A stretch of 64,000 nt of DNA from Chitinophaga sp. CB10 (GTDB lineage: Bacteria > Bacteroidota > Bacteroidia > Chitinophagales > Chitinophagaceae): contig MLAV02000020.1 in NCBI GenBank assembly GCA_001870995.2, forward strand, positions 70,754-134,753, written 5' to 3'. The notes under the pieces were generated by a model. The model did no database searches, was not told where the DNA came from, and saw nothing but the letters and a program-made list of their open reading frames with translations. Shown here one piece after another: positions 1-7,702 of the stretch. Numbering within the stretch: the stretch's first letter is position 1; the number at the start of each line of letters is the position of its first letter. The position numbers and the translations under genes are program-made.

Positions 1-1
1 C

Positions 2-157
2 AACAGCCTGCGCGCACTCGTCATGTTCATCGATAACCTTTCGCAGGATGAAATACTGCAACGGGAAATCGCAACGGGCTTCCCGCTGACTTATACTTTT
101 AATCGCCCGATGATAGATGAATTAAGGGAACGGTACGGCAGCAGTACGCCAGCCTGA
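2..157 (+). CDS. gpmA: 2,3-bisphosphoglycerate-dependent phosphoglycerate mutase, C-terminal fragment
   Basis: This is the last 51 codons of a gene that begins before the window. The frame opens with NSLRALV, which in cofactor-dependent phosphoglycerate mutases directly follows the conserved HG of the active site (HGNSLRAL). It is followed by LSQDEILQREIATGFPLTY, matching the typical C-terminal segment that ends in a short tail. The enzyme interconverts 3- and 2-phosphoglycerate in glycolysis and gluconeogenesis in the cytoplasm. The stop TGA (155-157) directly abuts the stop of the convergent Lrp gene; the two stops form TGATCA. The catalytic His of the N-terminal RHG motif lies outside the window, so completeness cannot be judged. 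Confidence 0.8.
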   Translation, partial: NSLRALVMFIDNLSQDEILQREIATGFPLTYTFNRPMIDELRERYGSSTPA

Positions 158-649
158 TCATTTGGTGCGGTGGATAAACTCTGTCTTCAAATGTAACCCA
201 AGCTCCTGCTTGGTTTCAGATAATACAAACAGGCTGCGGATCTTCCGGATATTGTTCAGCTTGGAGAGTTTATTGGAATAAAAGCTGTCGTAGGCTTCCA
301 TATCCGCAGTGACGATCTTTAAAAGGTAATCAAACTGGCCGCTCATCTTATAACATTCCTGCACCTCCGCAAAACTGCGCATGCTTTCCTCAAAAGCCGA
401 TAACCTGTCATGCCCGTGCATCTCCAGGGTAACGCTGGTATAGGCCACCAGCGCGTTTCCCAGCTTGTGCCTGTTCAGCACGGCAATATAGCCGAGGATG
501 TAACCTTCCGCCTCTAACCGCTTCACCCGCTCAAATATAGCAGTGACCGACTTCCCCAGCTTTGCGGCAATCTCCTTGTTGGTGGTGCGCGCATCCTGTT
601 GAAGTATGTCCAAAATACACATATCGAGCATATCGGGGATGAAGGCCAT
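158..649 (-). CDS. Lrp/AsnC family transcriptional regulator
   Basis: A 163-residue protein of normal Lrp/AsnC length. Residues about 5-55 form the winged helix-turn-helix (DILQQDARTTNKEIAAKLGKS, then a recognition helix and RVKRLEAEGYI). Residues about 65-145 look like the RAM/AsnC ligand-binding ferredoxin-like domain (VQECYKMSGQFDYLLKIV is the hallmark). Such proteins bind amino acids or related metabolites and work as dimers to octamers. The gene is divergent from ppsA, with about 150 bp between the two start codons, so it may regulate ppsA or itself; that is inference from position only. The effector is unknown. Confidence 0.9.
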   Translation of the reverse strand: MAFIPDMLDMCILDILQQDARTTNKEIAAKLGKSVTAIFERVKRLEAEGYILGYIAVLNRHKLGNALVAYTSVTLEMHGHDRLSAFEESMRSFAEVQECYKMSGQFDYLLKIVTADMEAYDSFYSNKLSKLNNIRKIRSLFVLSETKQELGLHLKTEFIHRTK

Positions 650-799
650 GTCTGATTTTCTTCAAAAATAGGTATCCGGGCACAAATGCTGAAAAAAATT
701 CCGAATCCCTCCCTGAAATCGGATTTGTTTTCGGTACTGGGAATCAATCGTTTCCCGAACCGGCATCGGGAGATACCTTCATGCTATAAACAGCATGTT

Positions 800-3229
800 A
801 TGAAGGATCATATAATTCTCCCACTCGAAGCCGTAACGATGGAATCGTTGCCGCTCGTTGGTGGCAAGTCCGCCTCACTCGGCGAAATGATTGGCAACCT
901 CGCACAGGCAGGTGTGAAGATACCCACCGGCTTTGCCATCACCACCAAAGCCTACTACGATTTCCTGCATCAAAGCGGACTGGAAGATTATATCCGCGAG
1001 CAGATTGCCAATATCGATTTTGAAGATATCACCAGTCTGCGCCGCGCCGGCATGCGCATACGCCAGGCTATCAGCAGTACCCGCTTTCCGTATGAATTGA
1101 GCAGCCAGATAATTGATGCTTATCATGCCTTGTCAAGGGAATACGGCCAGGAGCAAACGGATGTGGCTGTACGCAGTTCCGCCACTGCGGAAGACCTACC
1201 GGACGCTTCTTTCGCCGGCCAGCAGGAAACCTTCCTCAACGTACGCGGGCCCGTAGCGCTGATCGATGCCGTGCGGAACTGCTTCGCCAGCCTGTTTACG
1301 GACCGCGCCATCAGCTACCGCTCCACCTTTGGCTACGATCATTTTAGTATAGGCTTATCCGTTTGCGTGCAGAAAATGGTGCGCTCGGACCTCGGCGCCT
1401 CCGGCGTAGCGTTTTCACTGGATACGGAATCAGGCTTCCGGGATGTAGTGCTGATCAACGGCTCCTGGGGCCTGGGAGAAATGGTCGTACAGGGAGCTGT
1501 CAGCCCGGATGAATTCATCGTCTTCAAACCCTTGCTGGATAAAGGCTACACCCCCATCATAGAAAAGAAGCTGGGTAACAAGGATAAAAAAATGGTCTAC
1601 GGGGAAGGCAGCGACGAGAGAACGAAAATCATCCCGGTAGAAAAGCAGGCCGTGCATAAATTCTGCCTCAGCGATGAACATATTATCCAGCTGGCCTCCT
1701 GGGTGAATTGCATCGAAGCCTACTATTCCGAAAAGAAAGGCCACTGGTGCCCCATGGATGTGGAATGGGCGCTGGACGGACTCACCAACGAACTATACAT
1801 CGTACAGGCAAGGCCGGAAACCATTCATTCCCGTAAGGATCACAGCAAAGTGAAATCCTACGTGATCAACGATAACGGCGCTCCCCGCGAAGAGATCGTC
1901 CGCGGCATCGCCGTGGGGGATAAAATAGCCGCAGGCCATGTCAACATCCTCTTCTCGCTGGACAACCGGCTCAACGCTGGCCTGGGCTTCCAGCCGGGAG
2001 ATGTGCTGGTAACCGATATGACCGATCCGGATTGGGAACCCATCATGAAAATGGCCTCCGCCATCGTCACCAATAAAGGTGGCAGAACCTGCCATGCCGC
2101 TATCGTAGCCAGGGAGATGGACATTCCGGCGATTGTAGGCTGCGGCGATGCTACGGAAAAGCTCACCTCCGGGCAAGCCATCACCGTCAATTGCGCGGAA
2201 GGAACGGAAGGCGTCGTGTACGATGGCATCCTCCCTGTGGAAGAGCAGGAAATGGACCTTTCACAATTGCCGCAGGTCAACACACAACTCATGCTCAATG
2301 TGGGTACTCCTTCCATGGCGTTTCAATATACCCACCTGCCTAACAGGGGCATTGGACTGGCCAGAGAGGAATTTATCATTAACAATTATATCAAAGCGCA
2401 TCCGCTCGCATTACTGAACCATAGAGAGCTGAAGGATGCCGATCTCTCCAAAAAAATAACCCAGCTCATAAAAGGCCATGAGAGCGAATCCGATTACTTT
2501 ATCAATCAACTCGCCTATGGCGTGGGTAAGATTGCCGCCTCCTGCTATCCGGAAAAAGTAATTGTGCGTTTCTCCGATTTCAAGAGCAACGAATACTTCA
2601 ACCTCCTCGGCGGTAAATATTTCGAACCATCGGAAGAAAACCCGATGATAGGCTGGCGGGGCGCTTCCAGGTATTATTCCGAAGCCTACAAACCCGCATT
2701 CCGCCTGGAATGTGAGGCCATCCGCAAAGTGCGCGAGCAAATGGGATTAACCAATGTAGTAGTCATGATCCCCTTCTGCCGTACGGTGGAAGAGCTGCAG
2801 AAAGTCCTGGGCGTGATGGAGGAATTTGGCCTGAAACGCGGGGAAGAAGGCCTGGAAGTGTACCTGATGGCGGAGCTGCCCAGCAACATCATCATGGCGG
2901 AAGAGTTTGCCGCTTATATCGACGGGTTCTCCATCGGCTCCAATGACCTCACCCAGCTGACCCTGGGGCTGGACAGGGATTCCAGCATTGTAGCCTCACT
3001 ATACAATGAAATGAATCCCGCCGTACAACGCATGATTGCGCGACTAATCAGCGTAGCCAAGGAAAAAGGTGTGAAAGTAGGCATCTGCGGGCAGGGCCCT
3101 TCCGACTTCCCGGAATTCACCCGGATGCTGATCAGCATGGGTATTGACAGTATTTCCGTTACGCCGGATGCTGTCACCAAAACCCTGAAAGCTATCCATG
3201 AAGCGGAACTGGAAGCAGTAGAAATTTAA
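800..3229 (+). CDS. ppsA: phosphoenolpyruvate synthase
   Basis: PEP synthase makes PEP, AMP and phosphate from pyruvate and ATP, the gluconeogenic reversal of pyruvate kinase. With the start at 800 the product is 809 residues, close to the family's roughly 790. The N-terminal ATP/pyruvate-binding part has VGGKSASLGEM near the start and VRSSATAEDLPDASFAGQQ. The central swivelling domain has GGRTCHAAIVARE with the phosphorylated histidine at His432. The C-terminal PEP-binding TIM barrel has SIGSNDLTQL and GICGQG with the catalytic Cys763. An in-frame ATG exists at 686, but its 38 extra residues (MLKKIPNPSLKS...) are unlike any PpsA N-terminus and would fill the divergent promoter region, so 800 (MKDHIILPLEAV) is preferred. 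Growth on pectin-derived lactate or pyruvate would need this step (inference). Confidence 0.93.
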   Translation: MKDHIILPLEAVTMESLPLVGGKSASLGEMIGNLAQAGVKIPTGFAITTKAYYDFLHQSGLEDYIREQIANIDFEDITSLRRAGMRIRQAISSTRFPYELSSQIIDAYHALSREYGQEQTDVAVRSSATAEDLPDASFAGQQETFLNVRGPVALIDAVRNCFASLFTDRAISYRSTFGYDHFSIGLSVCVQKMVRSDLGASGVAFSLDTESGFRDVVLINGSWGLGEMVVQGAVSPDEFIVFKPLLDKGYTPIIEKKLGNKDKKMVYGEGSDERTKIIPVEKQAVHKFCLSDEHIIQLASWVNCIEAYYSEKKGHWCPMDVEWALDGLTNELYIVQARPETIHSRKDHSKVKSYVINDNGAPREEIVRGIAVGDKIAAGHVNILFSLDNRLNAGLGFQPGDVLVTDMTDPDWEPIMKMASAIVTNKGGRTCHAAIVAREMDIPAIVGCGDATEKLTSGQAITVNCAEGTEGVVYDGILPVEEQEMDLSQLPQVNTQLMLNVGTPSMAFQYTHLPNRGIGLAREEFIINNYIKAHPLALLNHRELKDADLSKKITQLIKGHESESDYFINQLAYGVGKIAASCYPEKVIVRFSDFKSNEYFNLLGGKYFEPSEENPMIGWRGASRYYSEAYKPAFRLECEAIRKVREQMGLTNVVVMIPFCRTVEELQKVLGVMEEFGLKRGEEGLEVYLMAELPSNIIMAEEFAAYIDGFSIGSNDLTQLTLGLDRDSSIVASLYNEMNPAVQRMIARLISVAKEKGVKVGICGQGPSDFPEFTRMLISMGIDSISVTPDAVTKTLKAIHEAELEAVEI

Positions 3230-3240
3230 TGATACATATG

Positions 3241-3296
3241 GCTGCATGCGGAATTATTTTACTAAATTTATTAGCAAAATAACATCCGTATGCAGC
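3241..3296 (+). promoter_or_regulatory. long inverted repeat covering the VOC start codon
   Basis: The outer arms are GCTGCATGCGG (3241-3251) and CCGTATGCAGC (3286-3296), 11 pairs with one G-U wobble. The inner arms, 3254-3265 and 3271-3282, pair 11 of 12 (TTATTTTACTAA with TTAGCAAAATAA) around a 5-nt loop. As plus-strand RNA this gives a hairpin of about 22 pairs between ppsA and the VOC gene, and the VOC start codon (3290-3292) lies inside the outer stem. It could hide the start codon or act as an intercistronic stability element. There is no T-run, so it is not a standard terminator. Confidence 0.5.
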
Positions 3297-3715
3297 AACG
3301 ACTAACACTCATCACCTTAGGCGTGAGAGACCTGAATCGCTCCCTGAAGTTTTACGAAGAAGGCCTTGGCTGGAAAAAATCTTCCGACAGCCAGGAAGCC
3401 GTTGCCTTCTTTTCCCTTGGAGGTATGGTACTGTCCCTATTCGGCTGGGATGCGCTGGCGGAGGATGCCGGGCAAACGCCGGCAGGAAGCGGCTTCAGGG
3501 GCATTTCCCTGGCGTATAATACCCGCAGCCGGGAGGAAGTGGATGCCGTATTACAACTGGCCGAAAAAGCCGGCGGTAAAATTGTAAAACCCGCTGAAGA
3601 GGTTTTCTGGGGCGGTTACAGCGGCTACTTCACCGACCCTGACGGGCATTTGTTTGAAGTGGCGCACAATCCTTTCTGGGAAATGAACGAACAGGGCCAG
3701 GTATTACTGCCTTAA
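3290..3715 (+). CDS. VOC family (glyoxalase/bleomycin-resistance fold) protein
   Basis: A 141-residue single-domain protein with the vicinal oxygen chelate fold. The N-terminal half starts LTLITLGVRDLNRSLKFYEEGLGWK, the usual first beta-alpha-beta unit. The C-terminal half has GGYSGYFTDPDGHLFEVAHNP, where the final acidic residue in LFEV is the typical metal ligand. A metal-binding histidine is not evident in the first unit, so enzymatic activity is uncertain. Members include glyoxalases, dioxygenases and resistance proteins, and the substrate cannot be read from sequence. It lies 60 bp after ppsA on the same strand and may be cotranscribed, although a large hairpin covers its start codon. 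Confidence 0.85.
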   Translation: MQQRLTLITLGVRDLNRSLKFYEEGLGWKKSSDSQEAVAFFSLGGMVLSLFGWDALAEDAGQTPAGSGFRGISLAYNTRSREEVDAVLQLAEKAGGKIVKPAEEVFWGGYSGYFTDPDGHLFEVAHNPFWEMNEQGQVLLP

Positions 3716-3810
3716 GATATTTCAATCACAGCTACTCCGGGTATTCACCCGCCCTGGCTTCCGGAGCATGAAAATGCTGATTATCGGATACCCACACATT
3801 GACCGATTTA

Positions 3811-3835
3811 CAGCCGGCACAAAAGGTGCCGGCTG
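3811..3835 (+). terminator. stem-loop, possible terminator downstream of the VOC gene
   Basis: Perfect 10-bp inverted repeat CAGCCGGCAC / GTGCCGGCTG with a 5-nt AAAAG loop, about 95 bp after the VOC stop. No T-run follows directly (a TTTTT lies about 15 nt further on), so intrinsic termination is uncertain. Other structural roles are possible. Confidence 0.4.
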
Positions 3836-4088
3836 TGTGGGATCCAGGCTTTTTCACTCTTCCAGTTCTAAAACATTTACCTGCTATATTCTTATCTACC
3901 TCCCCAAAATAATTTTGCAGATTCCCGTAATTTCTCCACATTTACACCGTAATTTTTACAACAATGGAATCTGACAATTCGGACATTATTACGTTCCTTA
4001 CTGCCTACATCTTATCCAAGTTCAACACTTCTCCCCCACGTCCATAATTAACATCTGGCATACCTTTTGGATATATAGCGCCACAAAA

Positions 4089-4108
4089 ATTAAAGAGGCC
4101 TCTTTAAT
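4089..4108. promoter_or_regulatory. perfect 20-bp palindrome upstream of the flotillin gene
   Basis: ATTAAAGAGG followed by its exact reverse complement CCTCTTTAAT, with no spacer, 70 bp upstream of the flotillin start codon. The position and perfect symmetry suggest an operator for a homodimeric regulator. It has no T-run and no loop, so it is a poor terminator. The regulator is unknown. Confidence 0.45.
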
Positions 4109-4177
4109 GCATGTCTTCAGCTATGTAACCAACTGATGTAACCTTTTCAACACATACATTCTCAACCATCCCTAACA

Positions 4178-6106
4178 ATGAACAACGTATCTGCAATTAC
4201 GTGGGTAATAGTTATTGCTGTGCCCATACTACTCCTTATTTTGCATAAGGTATTACTTCGTATATTCTTTGGCGTAGTAATCGTGCCGGAAGACCGTATC
4301 GGACTGGTCACCAAAAAATTCGTGCTCTTTGGTAAACAGGAATTACCGGAAGGCCGCATTATTGCTACGGACGGGCAGGCGGGTTTCCAGGCGCAAACCC
4401 TCGCTCCCGGCATCTACTTCTGGCGCTGGTTCTGGCAGTACAGCGTATCCTTTCAACCCTTCACCGTCATTCCTACCGGCAAAATCGGACTGGTACTGGC
4501 AAAAGATGGTATGGAGCTGGAAACAGGCGCTGTGCTGGCGCGTAAGGTTGCCTGCGACACCTTCCAGGACGCAGAGGCATTCCTGAAAAACGGCGGCCGC
4601 AAAGGCCGGCAGACGGCCATTATCACGCCGGGTTCCTACCGCATCAATACTTTCCTGTTCGAAGTGGAGCTGACAGACGCGATTACCGTCCCTGAAAATG
4701 CTGTCGGCATCGTGACCACGCTCGAAGGTAAAGCCATTGAGGCCGGCTCCATCGCAGGCCGGCATATCGACCATCACAACAACTTCCAGGATGTGGACAC
4801 CTTCCTCCAAAACGGCGGCTACAAAGGGCTACAGGAACAGGTGGTACTCGCGGGTTCCTACTTTATCAATCCCTGGTTTGCCCGTATCGAACTGGTGAAA
4901 ATGACGGAAATCGCTATCGGACATGTGGGCGTAGTGATCTCCTTCGTCGGTAACGACGGCGTGGACCTCAGCGGCGCTGAGTTCAAACATGGCAACATCG
5001 TTTCCAAAGGCCAGAAAGGCGTCTGGGCAGAGCCGCTGGGCCCCGGTAAATATCCCATCAACCCCTACATCATGAAGGTGGAACTGGTGCCTACCACCAA
5101 CCTGGTGCTCAACTGGGCCGCTGCCCGCAGCGAAGCGCACCAGCTGGATAAAAACCTCTCTACCATCACCGTACGCAGTAAAGACGGTTTTACCTTCAAC
5201 CTGGACGTGGCGCAGATCATCCACATCCCCACCAACGAAGCGCCGAAAGTAATTGCGCGGTTCGGTAACATGAGCAACCTCGTTACGCAGGTACTGGAGC
5301 CTACCATCGGTAACTACTTCCGTAACAGCGCGCAGGGATCAGATGTAATCGGCTTCTTAACCAGCCGTAAAGAGCGGCAGGACAGCGCGAAAGAACATAT
5401 CGGCCACGTGCTGGAACAATATAACGTGCATGGCGTGGATACCCTTATCGGCGACATCGTTCCACCGGAAACACTGATGAAGACCCTCACCGATCGTAAG
5501 ATCGCAGAGGAGCAGAAAGTGACCTACGATACGGAACGGCTGGCACAGGAAACCCGTCAGAAACTGGAAAAAGAAACTGCGATCGCAGAAATCCAGAAGG
5601 AAATCGTAAAAGCGGATCAGGGCGTATGGATTGCCGAACGCAATGCCGACGCCGCGGTGAAAAAAGCCACCGGTGACGCCAACAGCGTACGCTTGCAGGC
5701 AACCGCCGAAAGCGACCGCATGAAACTGATTGCCGCCGGCGAGGCCGAAAAAGTACGCCTCCTCGCGAAAGCGGAAGCAGAACGTACGGAATGGACCGCG
5801 AAAGCCGATGCGGAAAAAATCTCCCTCATCGGTAAAGCGGAAGCAGAGAAAATCCTCGCTACCGGCCAGGCCAGCGCCGAATCGTATAAGCTGGCCGTGG
5901 AAGCCATGGGCGGCGATAACTTCACCCAATTGAAAGTAATGGAAGCCATCGGTACACAAAACATCCGCATCATGCCGGAAGTGCTGATCGGCGGTGGAGG
6001 CGATACTGCCAACGGCCCCATGTCCGGACTGCTGGGCTTGAAGCTGCTGGAAGAAGTAGCGAAACGAAAATCCGAAAAAGATCAAGATATACAACAAGGG
6101 CAATAA
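4178..6106 (+). CDS. flotillin-like SPFH-domain protein
   Basis: A 642-residue membrane-anchored scaffold-type protein. An N-terminal hydrophobic segment (about residues 6-33: ITWVIVIAVPILLLIL...) is followed by VVIVPEDRIGLVTKKF and repeated SPFH/band-7 type beta units (two similar stretches contain DTFQDAEAFLKNGG and DVDTFLQNGGYKG). From about residue 430 to 580 there is an Ala/Glu/Lys-rich coiled coil (AEAEKVRLLAKAEAER-like) typical of flotillins and YqiK-type proteins. Family members form oligomeric assemblies in membrane microdomains and affect membrane fluidity and protein trafficking. No NfeD-like partner is seen next to it, and the gene stands alone. A 20-bp palindrome upstream may be its operator. 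The specific role is unknown. Confidence 0.88.
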   Translation: MNNVSAITWVIVIAVPILLLILHKVLLRIFFGVVIVPEDRIGLVTKKFVLFGKQELPEGRIIATDGQAGFQAQTLAPGIYFWRWFWQYSVSFQPFTVIPTGKIGLVLAKDGMELETGAVLARKVACDTFQDAEAFLKNGGRKGRQTAIITPGSYRINTFLFEVELTDAITVPENAVGIVTTLEGKAIEAGSIAGRHIDHHNNFQDVDTFLQNGGYKGLQEQVVLAGSYFINPWFARIELVKMTEIAIGHVGVVISFVGNDGVDLSGAEFKHGNIVSKGQKGVWAEPLGPGKYPINPYIMKVELVPTTNLVLNWAAARSEAHQLDKNLSTITVRSKDGFTFNLDVAQIIHIPTNEAPKVIARFGNMSNLVTQVLEPTIGNYFRNSAQGSDVIGFLTSRKERQDSAKEHIGHVLEQYNVHGVDTLIGDIVPPETLMKTLTDRKIAEEQKVTYDTERLAQETRQKLEKETAIAEIQKEIVKADQGVWIAERNADAAVKKATGDANSVRLQATAESDRMKLIAAGEAEKVRLLAKAEAERTEWTAKADAEKISLIGKAEAEKILATGQASAESYKLAVEAMGGDNFTQLKVMEAIGTQNIRIMPEVLIGGGGDTANGPMSGLLGLKLLEEVAKRKSEKDQDIQQGQ

Positions 6107-6136
6107 CGATTGCCCCTTCCGCCATCTATAGCCACC

Positions 6137-6160
6137 GAAGCGCTGCGTCTGCAGCGCTTC
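6137..6160 (+). terminator. stem-loop after the flotillin gene
   Basis: Perfect 10-bp arms GAAGCGCTGC and GCAGCGCTTC around a GTCT loop, 30 bp after the flotillin stop. The tail TCCCATTT is only weakly T-rich, so termination may be incomplete. A minus-strand terminator follows at 6185-6216. Confidence 0.5.
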
Positions 6161-6184
6161 TCCCATTTAAACAGTGCAGCTGCA

Positions 6185-6216
6185 AATAAAAAAAGGAGTG
6201 TACCGCAGCACACTCC
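6185..6216 (-). terminator. rho-independent terminator of the pectate PUL
   Basis: Read on the minus strand: GGAGTGT, an 8-nt loop, ACACTCC, then TTTTTTTATTT. A 7-bp stem with a run of seven U directly after it is a textbook intrinsic terminator. It lies about 20 bp past the stop of the PL1 gene and closes the operon that starts at the SusC gene near 14.4 kb. Confidence 0.8.
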
Positions 6217-6236
6217 TCCACGTATATACGAAGTAA

Positions 6237-7565
6237 TTACTTCACCAAACTATTCAAATACACTTCTACATTAGTGTATCCCTTATCCAACTGGTGCCCG
6301 TTACCATCCGCAACATGGGGATTCAGGCCGTTGGCTTTTTCCCAGTCATCCGGCATCCCGTCATTGTCCCCATCCGGCGGTGCCGGAGCCGATTTCAGCT
6401 CCGGGTAGCCGCCTGCTTCGGCAGGGGTATCAATAATACCATTCTGCTTTTTTCCATTTGTGGAGATGCCTGTTTCCACTTCGCGGACGATCCGCGTATC
6501 CACTGCATCCCTGCGAAGGCTCGCGCCGGCGGCAGCCAGTACGGCCTTATACGCGTTGAGCGCATCGGTAGTGTTTACAGGGCTTACCTCAAACGGCGTT
6601 TTCACCAGGGCCGCAGCAGGGTCATTGCATTGTACGCCTCCATCTGTATTCTTCGCCGTAACCGCAGGGTCCTGGTAAACGAAATTCCCATCTACATAAA
6701 ACTGCCCGTATGGTTCCGAAGGATTGATAATCCTGTTTCGCACCTTCTTCTGCGTAGCAGGGCCGGCTTTGTAATAGTTATTCACCATATTGTAATGCCC
6801 TTTTTCACCGCCGTAGGAGCTGTTGAAACCCCAGTTGTACACTACGTTGTTGCGGTAATCCACCAGCTCATCTTCTGTATTGACCGTTGTGCTGGAACCA
6901 CTGAAACGGGGATTACGGCTGTTGTTATTCGCAATCAGGTTATGATGGAAGCTCGCCTTCCTCCCACCCCAGATGCCGCCATAACCATGCGCGCCCTTAA
7001 TATGGTAAGATTCATTCAACGCTTCTGCCACGAGGCACCATTGCAAAGTGAAATTGCTGTTGTAATAGAAGGAAGCGCATTCGTCCATCGCCCAGCTGAT
7101 GGAACAGTGGTCGATGATCACATTATCCGTATTCCTCCCGCCGAGGGCATCCCCCTCCTTACGGGAATCATCTCCCAAACGGAAACGCATATACCGGATG
7201 ATCACATTGTTGGCTTCCACATAGGTAGGATAATTACGCACGCAAATGCCATCCCCCGGGGCCGATTGCCCGGCAATCGTCAGGTTGCCTTCCTTAATGC
7301 GAATAGGAGATTGTAAAGGAATGGTGCCGGACACACGGAATACAATGATACGCGGCCCTTTGGCTTCTACCGCCTTGCGGAAACTACCCGGGCCGTCATC
7401 TTCCAGGTTGGTGACATAAATGACTTTCCCATTCCGGCCGCCACTGGCATACCGGCCAAATCCTTCCGCACCAGGAAAAGCCTGCTGCTGCGCAGTTGCA
7501 TCCGCAGCAAGCAGGCATCCTCCTATCATCATCTGCCAGAAAAAAAATTTACTGATGAATTTCAT
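6237..7565 (-). CDS. PL1-family pectate lyase, secreted
   Basis: 442 residues from the start MKFISKFFFWQMM, chosen because it opens a normal signal peptide ending near ATAQQ (about residue 26). A longer in-frame start at 7652 adds 29 residues with no signal-like character. The mature protein begins AFPGAEGFGRYASGGR, typical of Bacteroidetes PL1 enzymes, and forms a right-handed beta-helix. Key segments are GGRNTDNVIIDHCSISWAMDE in the calcium/substrate region and NNNSRNPRFSG, which holds the catalytic arginine of the family (RNPR). The C-terminus (DNDGMPDDWEKANGLNP) is a calcium-binding thrombospondin-3/dockerin-like tail common in these lyases. It should cleave de-esterified homogalacturonan by beta-elimination. 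It is last in the small PUL and separated from the preceding gene by a GC-rich inverted-repeat region. Confidence 0.92.
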   Translation of the reverse strand: MKFISKFFFWQMMIGGCLLAADATAQQQAFPGAEGFGRYASGGRNGKVIYVTNLEDDGPGSFRKAVEAKGPRIIVFRVSGTIPLQSPIRIKEGNLTIAGQSAPGDGICVRNYPTYVEANNVIIRYMRFRLGDDSRKEGDALGGRNTDNVIIDHCSISWAMDECASFYYNSNFTLQWCLVAEALNESYHIKGAHGYGGIWGGRKASFHHNLIANNNSRNPRFSGSSTTVNTEDELVDYRNNVVYNWGFNSSYGGEKGHYNMVNNYYKAGPATQKKVRNRIINPSEPYGQFYVDGNFVYQDPAVTAKNTDGGVQCNDPAAALVKTPFEVSPVNTTDALNAYKAVLAAAGASLRRDAVDTRIVREVETGISTNGKKQNGIIDTPAEAGGYPELKSAPAPPDGDNDGMPDDWEKANGLNPHVADGNGHQLDKGYTNVEVYLNSLVK

Positions 7566-7630
7566 ATTACATAACGTATTAAATGTAGCGCAAAGCGCTG
7601 CAGTAAAGTCTTGCTTACCCTGTATCCCAG

Positions 7631-7675
7631 GCCGGCTGACCGCCGCGGTCAACAGTGTTGCCGGCCCGGCATATC
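7631..7675. repeat. GC-rich nested inverted repeats between the FN3/beta-helix lipoprotein gene and the PL1 gene
   Basis: TGACCGC-C-GCGGTCA (7637-7651) is flanked by GCCGGC copies, and a second CCGGCCGGC block follows. RNA from either strand could fold into a stable stem. Lying in the 137-bp gap within a minus-strand operon, it may lower or stabilise expression of the downstream PL1 gene. There is no T-run, so it is probably not a simple terminator. Confidence 0.35.
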
Positions 7676-7702
7676 CGGCCGGCTATCCACCGCTGTAATA
7701 AA

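Larger units (their letters stand above)
3716..4177. other. 462-bp intergenic region between the VOC gene and the flotillin gene
   Basis: Only short open frames of about 70 codons occur here, with no recognisable protein features, so I call no gene. The region holds two clear structures, listed separately: a 10-bp-stem hairpin at 3811-3835 and a perfect 20-bp palindrome at 4089-4108. The rest is AT-rich and presumably carries the flotillin promoter. No clean TAnnTTTG/TTTG Bacteroidetes promoter pair could be fixed. Confidence 0.5.

Noticed and set aside
686..799. N-terminal extension of PEP synthase from the ATG at 686
   Set aside because: The extra 38 residues have no counterpart in the family and would occupy the promoter region shared with the Lrp gene.
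3732..3974. Short open frames of about 70 codons on both strands
   Set aside because: Overlapping, no motif, no plausible start context; the region carries a hairpin instead.
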